A stretch of 64,000 nt of DNA from Clostridia bacterium (GTDB lineage Bacteria > Bacillota > Clostridia > Oscillospirales > Acutalibacteraceae). Positions 28,325 through 37,985 of this stretch are shown piece by piece. The number at the start of each line of letters is the position of its first letter. Position 1 is the stretch's first letter. The translations under genes were made by a program, and so were the position numbers. The DNA is taken from assembly GCA_017409475.1 (NCBI GenBank), contig JAFQSP010000001.1, forward strand, positions 1 to 64,000. Reading direction: 5' to 3'. The notes under the pieces are model-generated. The model did no database searches. It saw only the letters and a program-made list of their open reading frames with translations, and was not told the origin of the DNA.

Positions 28325-29131
28325 GTGAGTAAATATACTGTGTGCGGCTATGATATGGAGCTGCTTCATGAAAGAATGCTCGAAATAGCAGTTGAAGTAG
28401 ATAGAATTTGCAGGGAGCAAGGGTTACGCTGTTCACTTTACGGCGGCTCGGTTATCGGCGCCGTAAGACATAATGGTTTTATTCCCTGGGACCATGACAT
28501 TGATATGGCTATGCCGCGCAAGGATTACGATAAATTTGTTAAATATATGCTGAAAAATCCTAATGAAAAGATTTTTTTCAGCAATTACAAGTCGGAAAAA
28601 CGCTATCCGAATAACTGGGGTAAAGTGCGACTTAAAGGCACCGTATTTTTAGAAAAGGAATTGGCACCAATTACCGAGCTTGAAAAGGGCATTTTTATCG
28701 ACCTTCATCCAATTGATAATATTATTCCTTGCTTTTTAAAGTTTCAAACACGGCTTGCGCTTTTCTGGTCCTGCGTCGGAAAGGTAAAGAGCGGAATATA
28801 TGCGGGCAGCGAAAAAAAGGCAGTTGCATACAAGCTGTTTTCGTGGCTGCCGTATAGCGTTATAAATGCTCTGAGAGCCGTAGCTATGAAGATGTTCAAG
28901 CATTTTCCGACAAAGAATGTGTACAAGGTTGCTCATCCTAATAATGGAATTTATCCGATAAAACGCGAAACCTTTGAAAAGCTTATCGAGCACGATTTCG
29001 AGGATAAAAAATTCTATATTCCCGAAAATTACGATGAATTTTTGCGTAAAAGATACGGCGATTATATGCAAATTCCTCCCGAATCGGAAGTATATGAATG
29101 CTGTACATCAATTGTGGAGTGTAAACTTTAA
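28325..29131 (+). CDS. LicD family phosphotransferase
   Basis: The protein has 268 residues from GTG 28325. The nucleotidyltransferase-fold core is clear: LYGGSVIGAVRHNGFIPWD followed by DHDID (56-60) and MPRKDYDKF. LicD enzymes move a phospho-substituent such as phosphocholine or a phospho-sugar onto glycans. No choline uptake or cytidylyltransferase genes (LicABC) are nearby, so the group transferred is open. Confidence 0.88.
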   Translation: MSKYTVCGYDMELLHERMLEIAVEVDRICREQGLRCSLYGGSVIGAVRHNGFIPWDHDIDMAMPRKDYDKFVKYMLKNPNEKIFFSNYKSEKRYPNNWGKVRLKGTVFLEKELAPITELEKGIFIDLHPIDNIIPCFLKFQTRLALFWSCVGKVKSGIYAGSEKKAVAYKLFSWLPYSVINALRAVAMKMFKHFPTKNVYKVAHPNNGIYPIKRETFEKLIEHDFEDKKFYIPENYDEFLRKRYGDYMQIPPESEVYECCTSIVECKL

Positions 29132-29155
29132 GTTATTATAAATTTGGAGAAAACA

Positions 29156-30721
29156 ATGGGGAAACAGGTAAATCAGCTTAAAGCGGGAGCTATTATTTCC
29201 TATGTTCAGATGGCGTTGAATATTATAATAGGAATAGTATATACCCCTGTAATGCTGAGAATTTTGGGAAAAGGTGAATACGGACTGTATAGTACGGTTG
29301 CGTCAACCATTTCGACATTGAGTATATTAAGTTTGGGGCTCAATTCAGGATATATCAGATATTTTTCAAAGTATAAGAAAAATAATGATATGACATCAAT
29401 TTATAAGTTAAATGGTCTTTTTGTATCTATTTTTACCGTAATAGGAATAGTAATGATTCTTTGCGGAGCGTTTCTGACAGCTAATCTTAATCTTATATTT
29501 GACACAGGGCTTACTGAAAAAGAGTATGCAATCGCAAGAATACTTATGATTTTGCTTACGATTAGCTTGGCGACCTCTTTTTTGGCGGGAGTTTTTGCAC
29601 ATATCATTTCTGCTAATGAACGATTTGTTTTTTTAAAGGGCTTAGGAATGATAAAAATGGTTGCGGGACCGCTTTTGACGTTGCCGTTGCTTCTTTTGGG
29701 TTATGGCTCTATCGGAATGGTTTCAGCCTCACTTTTCATTTCACTTGTGACAGACTCTATATATTTTTATTATGTAGTAAAGGTATTAAAGTATAAGTTT
29801 TATTTTCGTAATTTTGAAAAGGGAATATTTAAAAGCCTTTTCGTTTTTACTGGATTTATTGCCCTTAATCTTATTGCCGAGCAAATCAACCATAATTTAG
29901 ATAAGGTTTTAATAACCCGTTATCTCGGTGCCGAGTTTACTGCGGTTTATGCTGTTGGCTATACTCTTTATACATACTATACGAGCTTTGCGACTGCAAT
30001 TTCGGGAGTGTTTACTCCACGCGTGCACAATATAGTTAATGCAACCGATAATGATGAAAAAGAAAGAACGAACAAAATAACCGAGCTGTTTGTTCGAGTA
30101 GGAAGGATTCAGTACATAATTCTTGCGCTTTTAACGCTGGGCATAATCTTTTTTGGCTACGAATTTATAACGATTTGGGCAGGAAAAGGATATGATGATG
30201 CATATTTTGTTGTTGTGCTGCTTGTCATAGCGTCGATATTTCCAAATACACAGACAATAGGAATGTATATTCAACGCGCCCTTAATACTCATAAATTCAG
30301 AGGCGTAATGTACGTCATAATAGCTTTTATTAATATTGTTTTGACGATATTGTTAATCCCTCCGTTTGGTATTATTGGTGCAACCGTAGGAACCATGATT
30401 TCCCAAATAGTCGGAAACATTATTATCATGAATACCTATTATCATAAAAAATGTAACATCAATATTTTTGATTATTGGAAAAATATGATATCAATGTCAA
30501 AGGGACTTATTCTTCCGATTGCATTTGGAATAGTTATAAAAATGTATTTTGACGTAAGCACAATTCCAATGATGATTTTGGGAATAGCAGTTTTTTCGTG
30601 CATATATGCCGTATCAATGTGGCTGTTTGCACTTAATAAATATGAAAAAAACCTATTTTTAAGCCCCATTAAAAAGATTATCAAAAAAAATAATCACGGA
30701 GAAGAAACTTATGATTCGTAA
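29156..30721 (+). CDS. wzx: Wzx-type oligosaccharide flippase
   Basis: The ATG at 29156 is chosen because TTGGAG lies 8 bases before it; the product has 521 residues. Fourteen hydrophobic segments and an N-terminal KAGAIISYVQMALNIIIGI are typical of the MOP superfamily polysaccharide exporters. It should turn the undecaprenyl-linked repeat to the outer leaflet for Wzy. The final 11 bases overlap the next transferase gene. Confidence 0.92.
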   Translation: MGKQVNQLKAGAIISYVQMALNIIIGIVYTPVMLRILGKGEYGLYSTVASTISTLSILSLGLNSGYIRYFSKYKKNNDMTSIYKLNGLFVSIFTVIGIVMILCGAFLTANLNLIFDTGLTEKEYAIARILMILLTISLATSFLAGVFAHIISANERFVFLKGLGMIKMVAGPLLTLPLLLLGYGSIGMVSASLFISLVTDSIYFYYVVKVLKYKFYFRNFEKGIFKSLFVFTGFIALNLIAEQINHNLDKVLITRYLGAEFTAVYAVGYTLYTYYTSFATAISGVFTPRVHNIVNATDNDEKERTNKITELFVRVGRIQYIILALLTLGIIFFGYEFITIWAGKGYDDAYFVVVLLVIASIFPNTQTIGMYIQRALNTHKFRGVMYVIIAFINIVLTILLIPPFGIIGATVGTMISQIVGNIIIMNTYYHKKCNINIFDYWKNMISMSKGLILPIAFGIVIKMYFDVSTIPMMILGIAVFSCIYAVSMWLFALNKYEKNLFLSPIKKIIKKNNHGEETYDS

Positions 30722-31637
30722 AATTTCAGACAAGATAAAGCTACCTGAATCGCTAAGAATACCTTTTTTTGGCGGGTTGTGGTACAGAATAATGCTTGCG
30801 GCAGAAAACAGAAGCATAGTTAAAGAAAAAATACCGACAAATCCGCTGAATACAGAAAAAAGGGATATAAAAATCACCGCGTCGCTTACAAGCTACCCCG
30901 CGCGAATGGATTATATTCATCTTGCAATAAAGTCGATTATGCTCCAATCGGTGAAGCCCGACCGAATTATTCTTTGGCTTGCCGAGGAGCAGTTTCCGGA
31001 TAAAAAGCTTCCTGACAAGGTGACAGAGCTTCAAAAATACGGACTCGAAATTTGCTGGATTAATGATCTTTACGGACATAAAAAGTATTTTTACCCGGTT
31101 AAAAACCAGGAGGATAACGAGGTTGTAATTACCTTTGACGATGATATAATATATCCGATAGATTGTATAAAGCGACTCATAAAGGTTCACAAAAAGCATC
31201 CAACCTGTCTTGTTTGTGAAAGGGGACAGACTATTTGTAATTACAAAAATGGCGAAATCGTAGCCAATCCGGGCAGTTGGAAGGTGCTTTCGTCAATGGG
31301 AGTGAAAAAGCCTACATATAGTATGAATCCGTCACCGGGAGGCGGTTGCTTAATACCAAAAGGTGCTTTTCACGTTGACGCAGGTGATGAGGAAAAAATT
31401 AGAAAGCTCGCGTACAAAAATGATGACCTGTGGTATATGTTTATGTGCGCCGCAAACAAAACACGAATGATAAAAACACGAAAATATCATCGTATTTTTT
31501 CGGTTGTAACCGGTTCTCAGGGAGAACAAATGGCTAACGCAAATGTTGTCGGAAACGTTAATGCTACCGTTACGGATGGGCTGAAAAAGGCCTATCCTGA
31601 CGCATGGAAACGAATTATTACCGATAAAGATATATAA
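30711..31637 (+). CDS. GT-A-like glycosyltransferase
   Basis: The 308-residue protein contains ITASLTSYPARMDYIHLAI, PDRIILWLAEEQFP and VITFDDDIIYP, whose DDD fits the metal-binding DXD of GT-A enzymes; PSPGGGCLIPKGAF follows. Similar proteins occur in clostridial and streptococcal capsule loci. The start overlaps the flippase gene, consistent with coupled translation. Confidence 0.78.
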   Translation: MIRKISDKIKLPESLRIPFFGGLWYRIMLAAENRSIVKEKIPTNPLNTEKRDIKITASLTSYPARMDYIHLAIKSIMLQSVKPDRIILWLAEEQFPDKKLPDKVTELQKYGLEICWINDLYGHKKYFYPVKNQEDNEVVITFDDDIIYPIDCIKRLIKVHKKHPTCLVCERGQTICNYKNGEIVANPGSWKVLSSMGVKKPTYSMNPSPGGGCLIPKGAFHVDAGDEEKIRKLAYKNDDLWYMFMCAANKTRMIKTRKYHRIFSVVTGSQGEQMANANVVGNVNATVTDGLKKAYPDAWKRIITDKDI

Positions 31638-31650
31638 GGAGAAGATAAAA

Positions 31651-32694
31651 ATGGGACTTTTTACAAATAAAACACTTATGATTACAGGTGGTACAGGCTC
31701 GTTTGGAAACGCTGTACTCAACCGCTTTTTAAAGACCGATATAGGCGAAATTCGTATTTTTTCACGCGATGAAAAGAAGCAGGACGATATGCGCCACGAG
31801 TTCCAGGTAAAATATCCTGAGGTATCTGATAAAATCAAGTTCTTTATCGGTGATGTGCGAGATATTTCGAGCGTAAAGAATGCTATTCACGGCGTTGACT
31901 ATATTTTCCATGCCGCAGCGTTAAAGCAGGTACCATCATGCGAATTTTTTCCGATGGAAGCGGTTCGCACCAACGTAATCGGCACCGATAACGTTCTTAC
32001 CGCCGCAATTGAAGAAGGAGTAAAATCTGTTATCTGCCTTTCTACCGACAAGGCGGCATATCCTGTAAACGCCATGGGTATTTCAAAGGCTCTCGAAGAG
32101 CGCGTATCTGTAGCAAAATCGAGAACCACCGAAAAAACAAAGATTTGCTGCACACGTTACGGTAACGTAATGTGTAGTCGCGGCTCTGTAATTCCGCTCT
32201 GGATTGACCAGATTAAGCAGGGCAACCCGATTACAATTACCGAGCCCTCAATGACCCGATTTATTATGTCGCTTGACGAGGCGGTTGACCTTGTACTGTT
32301 CGCGTTTGAACACGGCGTTTCTGGCGATATTCTTGTTCAAAAGGCCCCTGCTTGCACAATCGGCGTTTTAGCCGAAGCAGTTAAGGAGCTTTTCGATAGC
32401 AAGAGTGATGTTCGTATTATCGGAATGCGTCATGGCGAAAAAATGTACGAAACCTTGCTTACTAATGAGGAATGTATTAATGCTATTGATATGGGTGATT
32501 TTTACCGTGTGCCCTGCGATAAGCGCGACCTTAATTATGACAAGTATTTTAATGACGGCAATATTGACCGCAACTCTCTTTCGGAGTTTGACTCGAATAA
32601 TACTGAGCTCCTCACTGTTGAGCAGGTAAAGGAAAAATTGCTTAACATTGATTATATCCGTGATGAATTAGCAAAAAAGGAAGGCAACAATTAA
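31651..32694 (+). CDS. capE: CapE-like UDP-GlcNAc 4,6-dehydratase/5-epimerase
   Basis: This 347-residue extended SDR enzyme has GGTGSFG (13-19) for NAD(P), LSTDKAAYP with Ser131, Asp133 and Lys134, and Met142-x3-Lys146 in place of the usual Tyr-x3-Lys. That Met/Lys pattern is the mark of CapE/FnlA-type inverting dehydratases. CapE gives UDP-4-keto-6-deoxy-L-arabino-hexose, the first step to UDP-L-FucNAc. capF and capG follow after one intervening gene. It is not the non-inverting PglF type that would feed the bacillosamine module. Confidence 0.93.
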   Translation: MGLFTNKTLMITGGTGSFGNAVLNRFLKTDIGEIRIFSRDEKKQDDMRHEFQVKYPEVSDKIKFFIGDVRDISSVKNAIHGVDYIFHAAALKQVPSCEFFPMEAVRTNVIGTDNVLTAAIEEGVKSVICLSTDKAAYPVNAMGISKALEERVSVAKSRTTEKTKICCTRYGNVMCSRGSVIPLWIDQIKQGNPITITEPSMTRFIMSLDEAVDLVLFAFEHGVSGDILVQKAPACTIGVLAEAVKELFDSKSDVRIIGMRHGEKMYETLLTNEECINAIDMGDFYRVPCDKRDLNYDKYFNDGNIDRNSLSEFDSNNTELLTVEQVKEKLLNIDYIRDELAKKEGNN

Positions 32695-33876
32695 GTGCTT
32701 GATTCAAAGATTGAAATGATAATTGCGCTTGTTCGTAGCGCATTAAAGGACGAAAAACACGATTTTGATAGCGATTTTGACTATGATTATATTTTAAAAA
32801 TGGCAAAAGAGCATCAAATGTATAGTTTGCTGTTTACAGGCGCGGTGAACCTCGGCGCTGATAAAAAGGTGCCTCAGATGAGAGCGCTTTTTGACCGTGT
32901 TTGCAAATCAATTATGATAAGCGACCGTCAGCTTCATCAAGTGGATAGGATAATGAAAGCATTTGAGGACAAAGGAATTGACCATCTTGCTCTCAAAGGA
33001 ATTATATTAAAATCTATGTATCCCGAGGCGCATATGCGCCTTATGGGCGATGCCGACATACTTATTCGTCTCGACCAGATTGACGAATGCGATAGAGTTA
33101 TGGCGGAGCTCGGCTTTGAAAAAGGACCCGAAAGCGATCATGAGTTGATTTACACACACAAGGATTTGTTTGTCGAGCTTCACAAGCGTACTATACCTTC
33201 GTACAATAGGGATTACTATGCATATTTTGGTGACGGATGGGAAAAGGCGAAGAAGTGCGATTCGACTGAATATCGGTATACATATAATCCCGAGGATGAG
33301 TTTATTTTCATTTTCACCCATTTTGCAAAGCATTATCGAGATGCGGGAATAGGTTTCCGTCATTTATGCGACCTTTGGGTTTATTTAAATAATAAGCCGA
33401 ATTTAAATGATGAATATATGAAAACAGAGCTTCAAAAGTTGTGCCTTTATGATTTTTATTTAAATATCTGCGATACTTTGGAATATTGCTTTGAGGGCGG
33501 AAAGCTTACCGATAAAGCCGAATTTATACTTAACAATATATTCAGCAGCGGAGCTTACGGAACGAGAGAAGCAGGTCGTCTTTCGGATGCGGTAAAAATG
33601 TCAAAGGGAAAAACGGTTAGAGGCGCTTGGATAAAAAAGATTATAAAAATCGCCTGCCCACCGTATAAAACGATGACAGAAAGATATTCTGTTCTTAAAA
33701 AAGTTCCCGTTTTGCTTCCGATTTTTTGGATTGTAAACTGGTTTGAGATTCTACTTTTCAGACGAAAGAATATAAAGAAAAGAACTGATGAAATTCGTAG
33801 TTTGTCGGTAGATAAGATAGAAAATTATCAGCAAGGATTAAATTTTGTAGGACTCGATTTTAATTTTGAGGAGTAA
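32695..33876 (+). CDS. Nucleotidyltransferase-fold protein (NTP_transf_5-like)
   Basis: The 393-residue protein starts with GTG immediately after the capE stop. The conserved core is LALKGIILKSMYPEAHMRLM then GDADILI, which fits the uncharacterised nucleotidyltransferase family often found in capsule loci and related in fold to LicD and MNT enzymes. The C-terminal half is helical (FIFTHFAKHYRDAGIGFRHL). It interrupts the capE-F-G order. Activity is unknown; a phospho- or nucleotidyl-transfer to the glycan is possible. Confidence 0.8.
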   Translation: MLDSKIEMIIALVRSALKDEKHDFDSDFDYDYILKMAKEHQMYSLLFTGAVNLGADKKVPQMRALFDRVCKSIMISDRQLHQVDRIMKAFEDKGIDHLALKGIILKSMYPEAHMRLMGDADILIRLDQIDECDRVMAELGFEKGPESDHELIYTHKDLFVELHKRTIPSYNRDYYAYFGDGWEKAKKCDSTEYRYTYNPEDEFIFIFTHFAKHYRDAGIGFRHLCDLWVYLNNKPNLNDEYMKTELQKLCLYDFYLNICDTLEYCFEGGKLTDKAEFILNNIFSSGAYGTREAGRLSDAVKMSKGKTVRGAWIKKIIKIACPPYKTMTERYSVLKKVPVLLPIFWIVNWFEILLFRRKNIKKRTDEIRSLSVDKIENYQQGLNFVGLDFNFEE

Positions 33877-33878
33877 TT

Positions 33879-35078
33879 ATGAAAATATTAGTTACCGGCG
33901 CAGACGGCTTTGTGGGACGCAATTTGGTCGAAGCGCTAAAATGCATCAAGGACGGAAAGGATAGGACAAGGCCTAATTTAATAATTGACGAAATTTATTG
34001 CTACGATGTCGATTCAACCGATGCCGAGCTTGACTTTGCTTGCAAAAGTGCCGATTTCGTTTTCAATCTTGCCGGAGTTAATCGTCCTCAATCAAATGAC
34101 GAGTTCATGAAAGGGAATTTTGGCTTTGCCGAAACTCTTTTAAATAGGTTGAAGGCGTATGATAATAAATGCCCGATTATGCTTTCGTCGTCGGTGCAGG
34201 CTACCCTTATCGGTCGCTACGACGGTGAATACGGCCGAAGCAAAAAGGCAGGGGAGGACCTCTTTTTTGACTATGCCGACCAAACGGGCGCAAAGGTGCT
34301 GGTTTATCGCTTTCCAAATCTTTTCGGAAAGTGGTGCAGACCTAATTATAATAGTGCTGTTGCAACCTTTTGCCACAATATTGCCAATGATTTGCCTATA
34401 ACGGTGAATGACCGTAATATTTCGCTCGAACTCGTATATATTGATGATTTGGTTTACGAAATGCTCGATTGCTTAGAGGGCAATGAGCATGGTTGCGAAT
34501 TTGACGGAGTGAGCGCAGTGCCTTCTGCGCAAGGGAAATTCTGCATGGTCCCTGTGTCGCATAAGGTGACACTTGGTCAAATTGTCGACCTCCTCGACGA
34601 ATTTAAGAAACAGCCGTTGACACTTATCATCCCCGAAATTCCAAACGGCTCATTTGAAAAAAAGTTGTATTCAACCTATCTTTCATATTTGCCGAAGGAA
34701 AAGGTCAGCTTTCCGCTTAAAATGAATGTTGACGAGCGCGGCTCCTTCACCGAGCTGATAAAAACGCTTAATTGCGGACAAATCAGCGTCAATATTTCAA
34801 AGCCGTCAATTACAAAGGGACAGCATTGGCATAATACAAAGTGGGAGTTTTTCATTGTCGTTTCAGGCAAGGGACTTATCCAGCAACGAAAGGTTGGAAC
34901 CGACGAGGTGCTGAATTTCGAGGTTTCAGGCGAAAAAATCGAGGCGGTTCATATGCTCCCGGGATATACACATAACATAATCAATCTTTCAGATACCGAT
35001 GACCTTGTTACTGTCATGTGGGCTAATGAACAGTTTGACAGTAAAAGACCGGATACATTTTTTGAGGTGGTTGAATAA
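33879..35078 (+). CDS. capF: CapF-like bifunctional epimerase/reductase
   Basis: The protein has 399 residues. An N-terminal SDR domain (ILVTGADGFVGRNL, then SSSVQATLIGRYDGEYGRSK) is followed from about residue 275 by a cupin domain with the metal ligands of KGQHWHNTKWEFF and PGYTHNI. In CapF the cupin part epimerises C3 of the CapE product and the SDR part reduces C4 with NADPH, giving UDP-N-acetyl-L-talosamine. The full two-domain length is kept. Confidence 0.94.
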   Translation: MKILVTGADGFVGRNLVEALKCIKDGKDRTRPNLIIDEIYCYDVDSTDAELDFACKSADFVFNLAGVNRPQSNDEFMKGNFGFAETLLNRLKAYDNKCPIMLSSSVQATLIGRYDGEYGRSKKAGEDLFFDYADQTGAKVLVYRFPNLFGKWCRPNYNSAVATFCHNIANDLPITVNDRNISLELVYIDDLVYEMLDCLEGNEHGCEFDGVSAVPSAQGKFCMVPVSHKVTLGQIVDLLDEFKKQPLTLIIPEIPNGSFEKKLYSTYLSYLPKEKVSFPLKMNVDERGSFTELIKTLNCGQISVNISKPSITKGQHWHNTKWEFFIVVSGKGLIQQRKVGTDEVLNFEVSGEKIEAVHMLPGYTHNIINLSDTDDLVTVMWANEQFDSKRPDTFFEVVE

Positions 35079-36250
35079 TGAATAAAAAAATTGATGCAAA
35101 ATTCAAAGACAACGGAAAATTAAAGCTTCTCATTATCGTAGGAACGCGACCCGAAATTATCCGTCTTGCCGCAGTTATAAACAAGGCAAGGGTTTATTTT
35201 GACACGATTTTAGCCCATACAGGTCAGAACTATGACTACAATCTCAACGGAATATTCTTTAAGGATTTAAAGATTGATGAACCCGACGTTTATCTTGATG
35301 CTGTTGGAAACGACCTTGGCGAAACGATGGGTAATATAATTGCAAAATCATATCAGCTTATGGCCGAAATAAAGCCCGATGCTGTTTTGGTTCTCGGCGA
35401 TACTAATTCTTGTCTCAGCGTTATTGGCGCAAAGAGATTGCATATCCCGATTTTTCACATGGAAGCGGGCAATCGTTGCAAGGATGAATGCTTACCCGAG
35501 GAAACCAACCGCCGTATAGTTGACATTATTTCGGACGTCAATTTGGCATACAGCGAACATGCGCGAAAATATCTGCACGAGTGTGGCTTGCCGAAGGAAA
35601 GGGTGTATGTAACGGGTTCACCCATGGCCGAGGTTTTGCACAATAACCTTGCCGAAATTGAGGCATCCAATGTTCACGAAAGACTTGGACTTGAAAAAGG
35701 CAAATATATTCTCCTTTCGGCTCACCGAGAGGAAAACATTGACACCGAAAAGAATTTTATTTCGCTTTTCACCGCGATTAACAAAATGGCGGAAAAATAC
35801 GATATGCCTATTCTTTATTCCTGCCATCCGCGTTCAAAAAAGCGCCTCGAAGCCAGCGGATTCCAGCTTGACAAACGAGTTATTCAGAATCAGCCTCTCG
35901 GCTTCCACGATTACAATTGTTTACAGATGAATGCTTTTGCCGTTGTCAGCGATAGCGGTACTCTCCCTGAGGAAAGCTCATTCTTCACAAGCATAGGAAA
36001 ACCGTTTCCGGCTGTTTGCATCAGGACCTCAACCGAGCGCCCCGAAGCATTGGACAAGGCCTGCTTTGTCCTTGCGGGAATTGACGAAAAATCGCTTTTA
36101 CAGGCGGTTGATACAGCCGTTACCGCTAACGAAAACGGCGACTATGGAATTCCCGTGCCCGATTATATCGATGAAAACGTATCAACAAAGGTATTAAAAC
36201 TTATTCAGTCGTATACCGGTGTTGTGGATAAAATGGTTTGGCGCAAATAA
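35078..36250 (+). CDS. capG: CapG-like UDP-N-acetyl-L-talosamine 2-epimerase
   Basis: The 390-residue member of the WecB/CapG GT-B-like epimerase family has IVGTRPEIIRLAAVI, the active-site segment EAGNRCKDECLPEETNRR, VTGSPMAEV and SAHREENID. Placed after capF it should complete UDP-L-FucNAc by inverting C2. It shares one base with capF (TAATG) and ends the operon at a strong terminator. Confidence 0.93.
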   Translation: MNKKIDAKFKDNGKLKLLIIVGTRPEIIRLAAVINKARVYFDTILAHTGQNYDYNLNGIFFKDLKIDEPDVYLDAVGNDLGETMGNIIAKSYQLMAEIKPDAVLVLGDTNSCLSVIGAKRLHIPIFHMEAGNRCKDECLPEETNRRIVDIISDVNLAYSEHARKYLHECGLPKERVYVTGSPMAEVLHNNLAEIEASNVHERLGLEKGKYILLSAHREENIDTEKNFISLFTAINKMAEKYDMPILYSCHPRSKKRLEASGFQLDKRVIQNQPLGFHDYNCLQMNAFAVVSDSGTLPEESSFFTSIGKPFPAVCIRTSTERPEALDKACFVLAGIDEKSLLQAVDTAVTANENGDYGIPVPDYIDENVSTKVLKLIQSYTGVVDKMVWRK

Positions 36251-36253
36251 GAT

Positions 36254-36290
36254 AAAAAAAGGGATGACGAATTTTTCGTCATCCCTTTTT
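36254..36290. terminator. Bidirectional terminator at the end of the glycan operon
   Basis: The stem GGGATGACGA/TCGTCATCCC is flanked by A7 and T5 runs. It lies between the converging capG and tcdA genes and can serve both. Confidence 0.93.
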
Positions 36291-36301
36291 TATCTTTTTT
36301 A

Positions 36302-37021
36302 TTAAATACCGCAAATATCTTTAATAACCTCACCTGCGATAATAAGTCCCGCAACGCTCGGTACGAATGAAATGCTTGCGGGTATCGGTCGCGAATTTTC
36401 CCCTTCGTTGACCAAATTTGGAGTAATAGCATCCTCTTTTGAATAAACGGTTTTAAGGTGCTTTATTCCTCTAAGCCCAAGCTGCTTTCGCATAATTCTG
36501 GCAAGTGGGCAAACGCTCGTTTTCGAAATATCGGCTACCTCAAATTTTGTGGGGTCAAGCTTGTTACCCGTACCCATCGAGCTGATAATTGGAATATTTT
36601 TTTCTTTCGCAAGTACGATAAGAGTAATTTTTGCCTTTACGCTGTCGATGGCATCGACAATGTAATCAATCCCCGAAAAATCAATTTCGCTCATGGTTTC
36701 TTCGTCGAAAAAGATGGGGTGAACGTTCACCTTTGCGTCGGGATTGATTTCGTGGATTCGTTTTTTTGCCACCTCGACCTTTTTCATGCCAATCGTGTTA
36801 ATGGTAGCGATAAGCTGGCGGTTGATGTTGCTTTCGTTCACCGTGTCGGCGTCAATAAGTGTAAGCTGACCTACACCTGCACGAGCTAATGCCTCGGTCG
36901 TGTATGAGCCCACTCCGCCGATGCCGAAAACGGCAACGTGACTGTCTTTCAGTCGGTCTAAATTTTCTTTTCCAATAAGCATTTCGGTCCTAATAAATTT
37001 TTCGTCAGCCAATTTTTTCAC
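36302..37021 (-). CDS. tcdA: tRNA threonylcarbamoyladenosine dehydratase
   Basis: The 239-residue ThiF/E1-like enzyme has the ATP-binding VFGIGGVGSYTTEALAR, LIDADTVNESNINRQ and DAIDSVKAK, and TSVCPLARIMRKQL in the C-terminal half. TcdA cyclises t6A to ct6A at position 37 of ANN-decoding tRNAs. It is standard length and not functionally linked to the neighbouring glycan genes. Confidence 0.9.
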   Translation of the reverse strand: MKKLADEKFIRTEMLIGKENLDRLKDSHVAVFGIGGVGSYTTEALARAGVGQLTLIDADTVNESNINRQLIATINTIGMKKVEVAKKRIHEINPDAKVNVHPIFFDEETMSEIDFSGIDYIVDAIDSVKAKITLIVLAKEKNIPIISSMGTGNKLDPTKFEVADISKTSVCPLARIMRKQLGLRGIKHLKTVYSKEDAITPNLVNEGENSRPIPASISFVPSVAGLIIAGEVIKDICGI

Positions 37022-37059
37022 CGCCTTACGATTTATTTTACACTACCGAATTTGCCCTG

Positions 37060-37875
37060 TCAATCATGGGATTTTTGCGCAGCCTTTTTGCCGAAAATAT
37101 AGGATGCTATTGCTCCAAAAACCGATAGCGCCAGTGCTATAAAAAACGATGTATTGATTACGTAAATCTTCGGTATTATAGCAGCAATCGAGCTTCCGAG
37201 CAGACCGAATAGTATAAACGAAATTTCGCCGTGATACATACAAAACAGCCATTTTACCGTATTTAAAAGTAATGCTACCGCTATTACAAAGCCTAAAACG
37301 GTAGGGATTATTATGGCAAATTTGAATTCGGTGACGGATGCAAGCAGGGGCTTATAGAATCCAAGCGCCATGAGTACAGCCGATGCGCTGATTCCCGGTA
37401 TAATTGTCCCGACTCCGATTATAATTCCGCATATTGCCGCAATAAATGGCGTAATTTTATCACCAAAATCCCCACTAATGAGCTGATAACCAAAAATGGA
37501 AATCAGCATAGTGCCAATAAAAATGAGTGGGTAATATCCTTTGTATCCTTGTGCGGTTGCTGCCGAATATACCGATGGAAAGGTGCCGACCATAACTCCT
37601 GCAAAAAGAAATCGCATGAAAAATTCATATTTATCGAATAAAAAGTTCAGCCCAAGCAAAAAAGCGCCTATACCTATTATTCCGCCTATAGCAAGCGGTA
37701 CCAAAAAGTGAAGTTCACTCACCGCCTTTTTACGAAAATCGGTTAATATTTCGACAATTTTTTCATATATACCAAAGGCGATTGCCATTGAGCCGCCACT
37801 CACTCCGGGAGCTACCGAGCCAACTCCGATTATCAAACCCATCGCAAAGTAGTTAATAAAAGACAAAAATATCAC
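37060..37875 (-). CDS. DUF368 (PopT-like) undecaprenyl-phosphate transporter
   Basis: The 271-residue protein has about eight helices. Two inverted copies of a glycine/proline-rich motif are visible: VGSVAPGVSGGSMA near residue 20 and VGTIIPGISASAV near 155. This matches DUF368, whose member PopT has been shown to return undecaprenyl phosphate to the inner leaflet. The neighbouring Wzx/Wzy operon consumes this carrier, so the location makes sense, although the gene is transcribed in the opposite direction. Confidence 0.88.
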   Translation of the reverse strand: MIFLSFINYFAMGLIIGVGSVAPGVSGGSMAIAFGIYEKIVEILTDFRKKAVSELHFLVPLAIGGIIGIGAFLLGLNFLFDKYEFFMRFLFAGVMVGTFPSVYSAATAQGYKGYYPLIFIGTMLISIFGYQLISGDFGDKITPFIAAICGIIIGVGTIIPGISASAVLMALGFYKPLLASVTEFKFAIIIPTVLGFVIAVALLLNTVKWLFCMYHGEISFILFGLLGSSIAAIIPKIYVINTSFFIALALSVFGAIASYIFGKKAAQKSHD

Positions 37876-37924
37876 CTCAAATAATTATAATGTGATAATT
37901 TGGCATATATTCTCTTTAAATATG

Positions 37925-37953
37925 TTGAAAAACAGATAAATTTTTGGTATGAT
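37925..37953 (+). promoter_or_regulatory. Promoter for the GH3 gene
   Basis: TTGAAA, a 17-base spacer and TATGAT, about 33 bases before the start codon. Confidence 0.7.
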
Positions 37954-37985
37954 ATCATTAAATTTGTGTTTAGGTGGTAGCTAAT

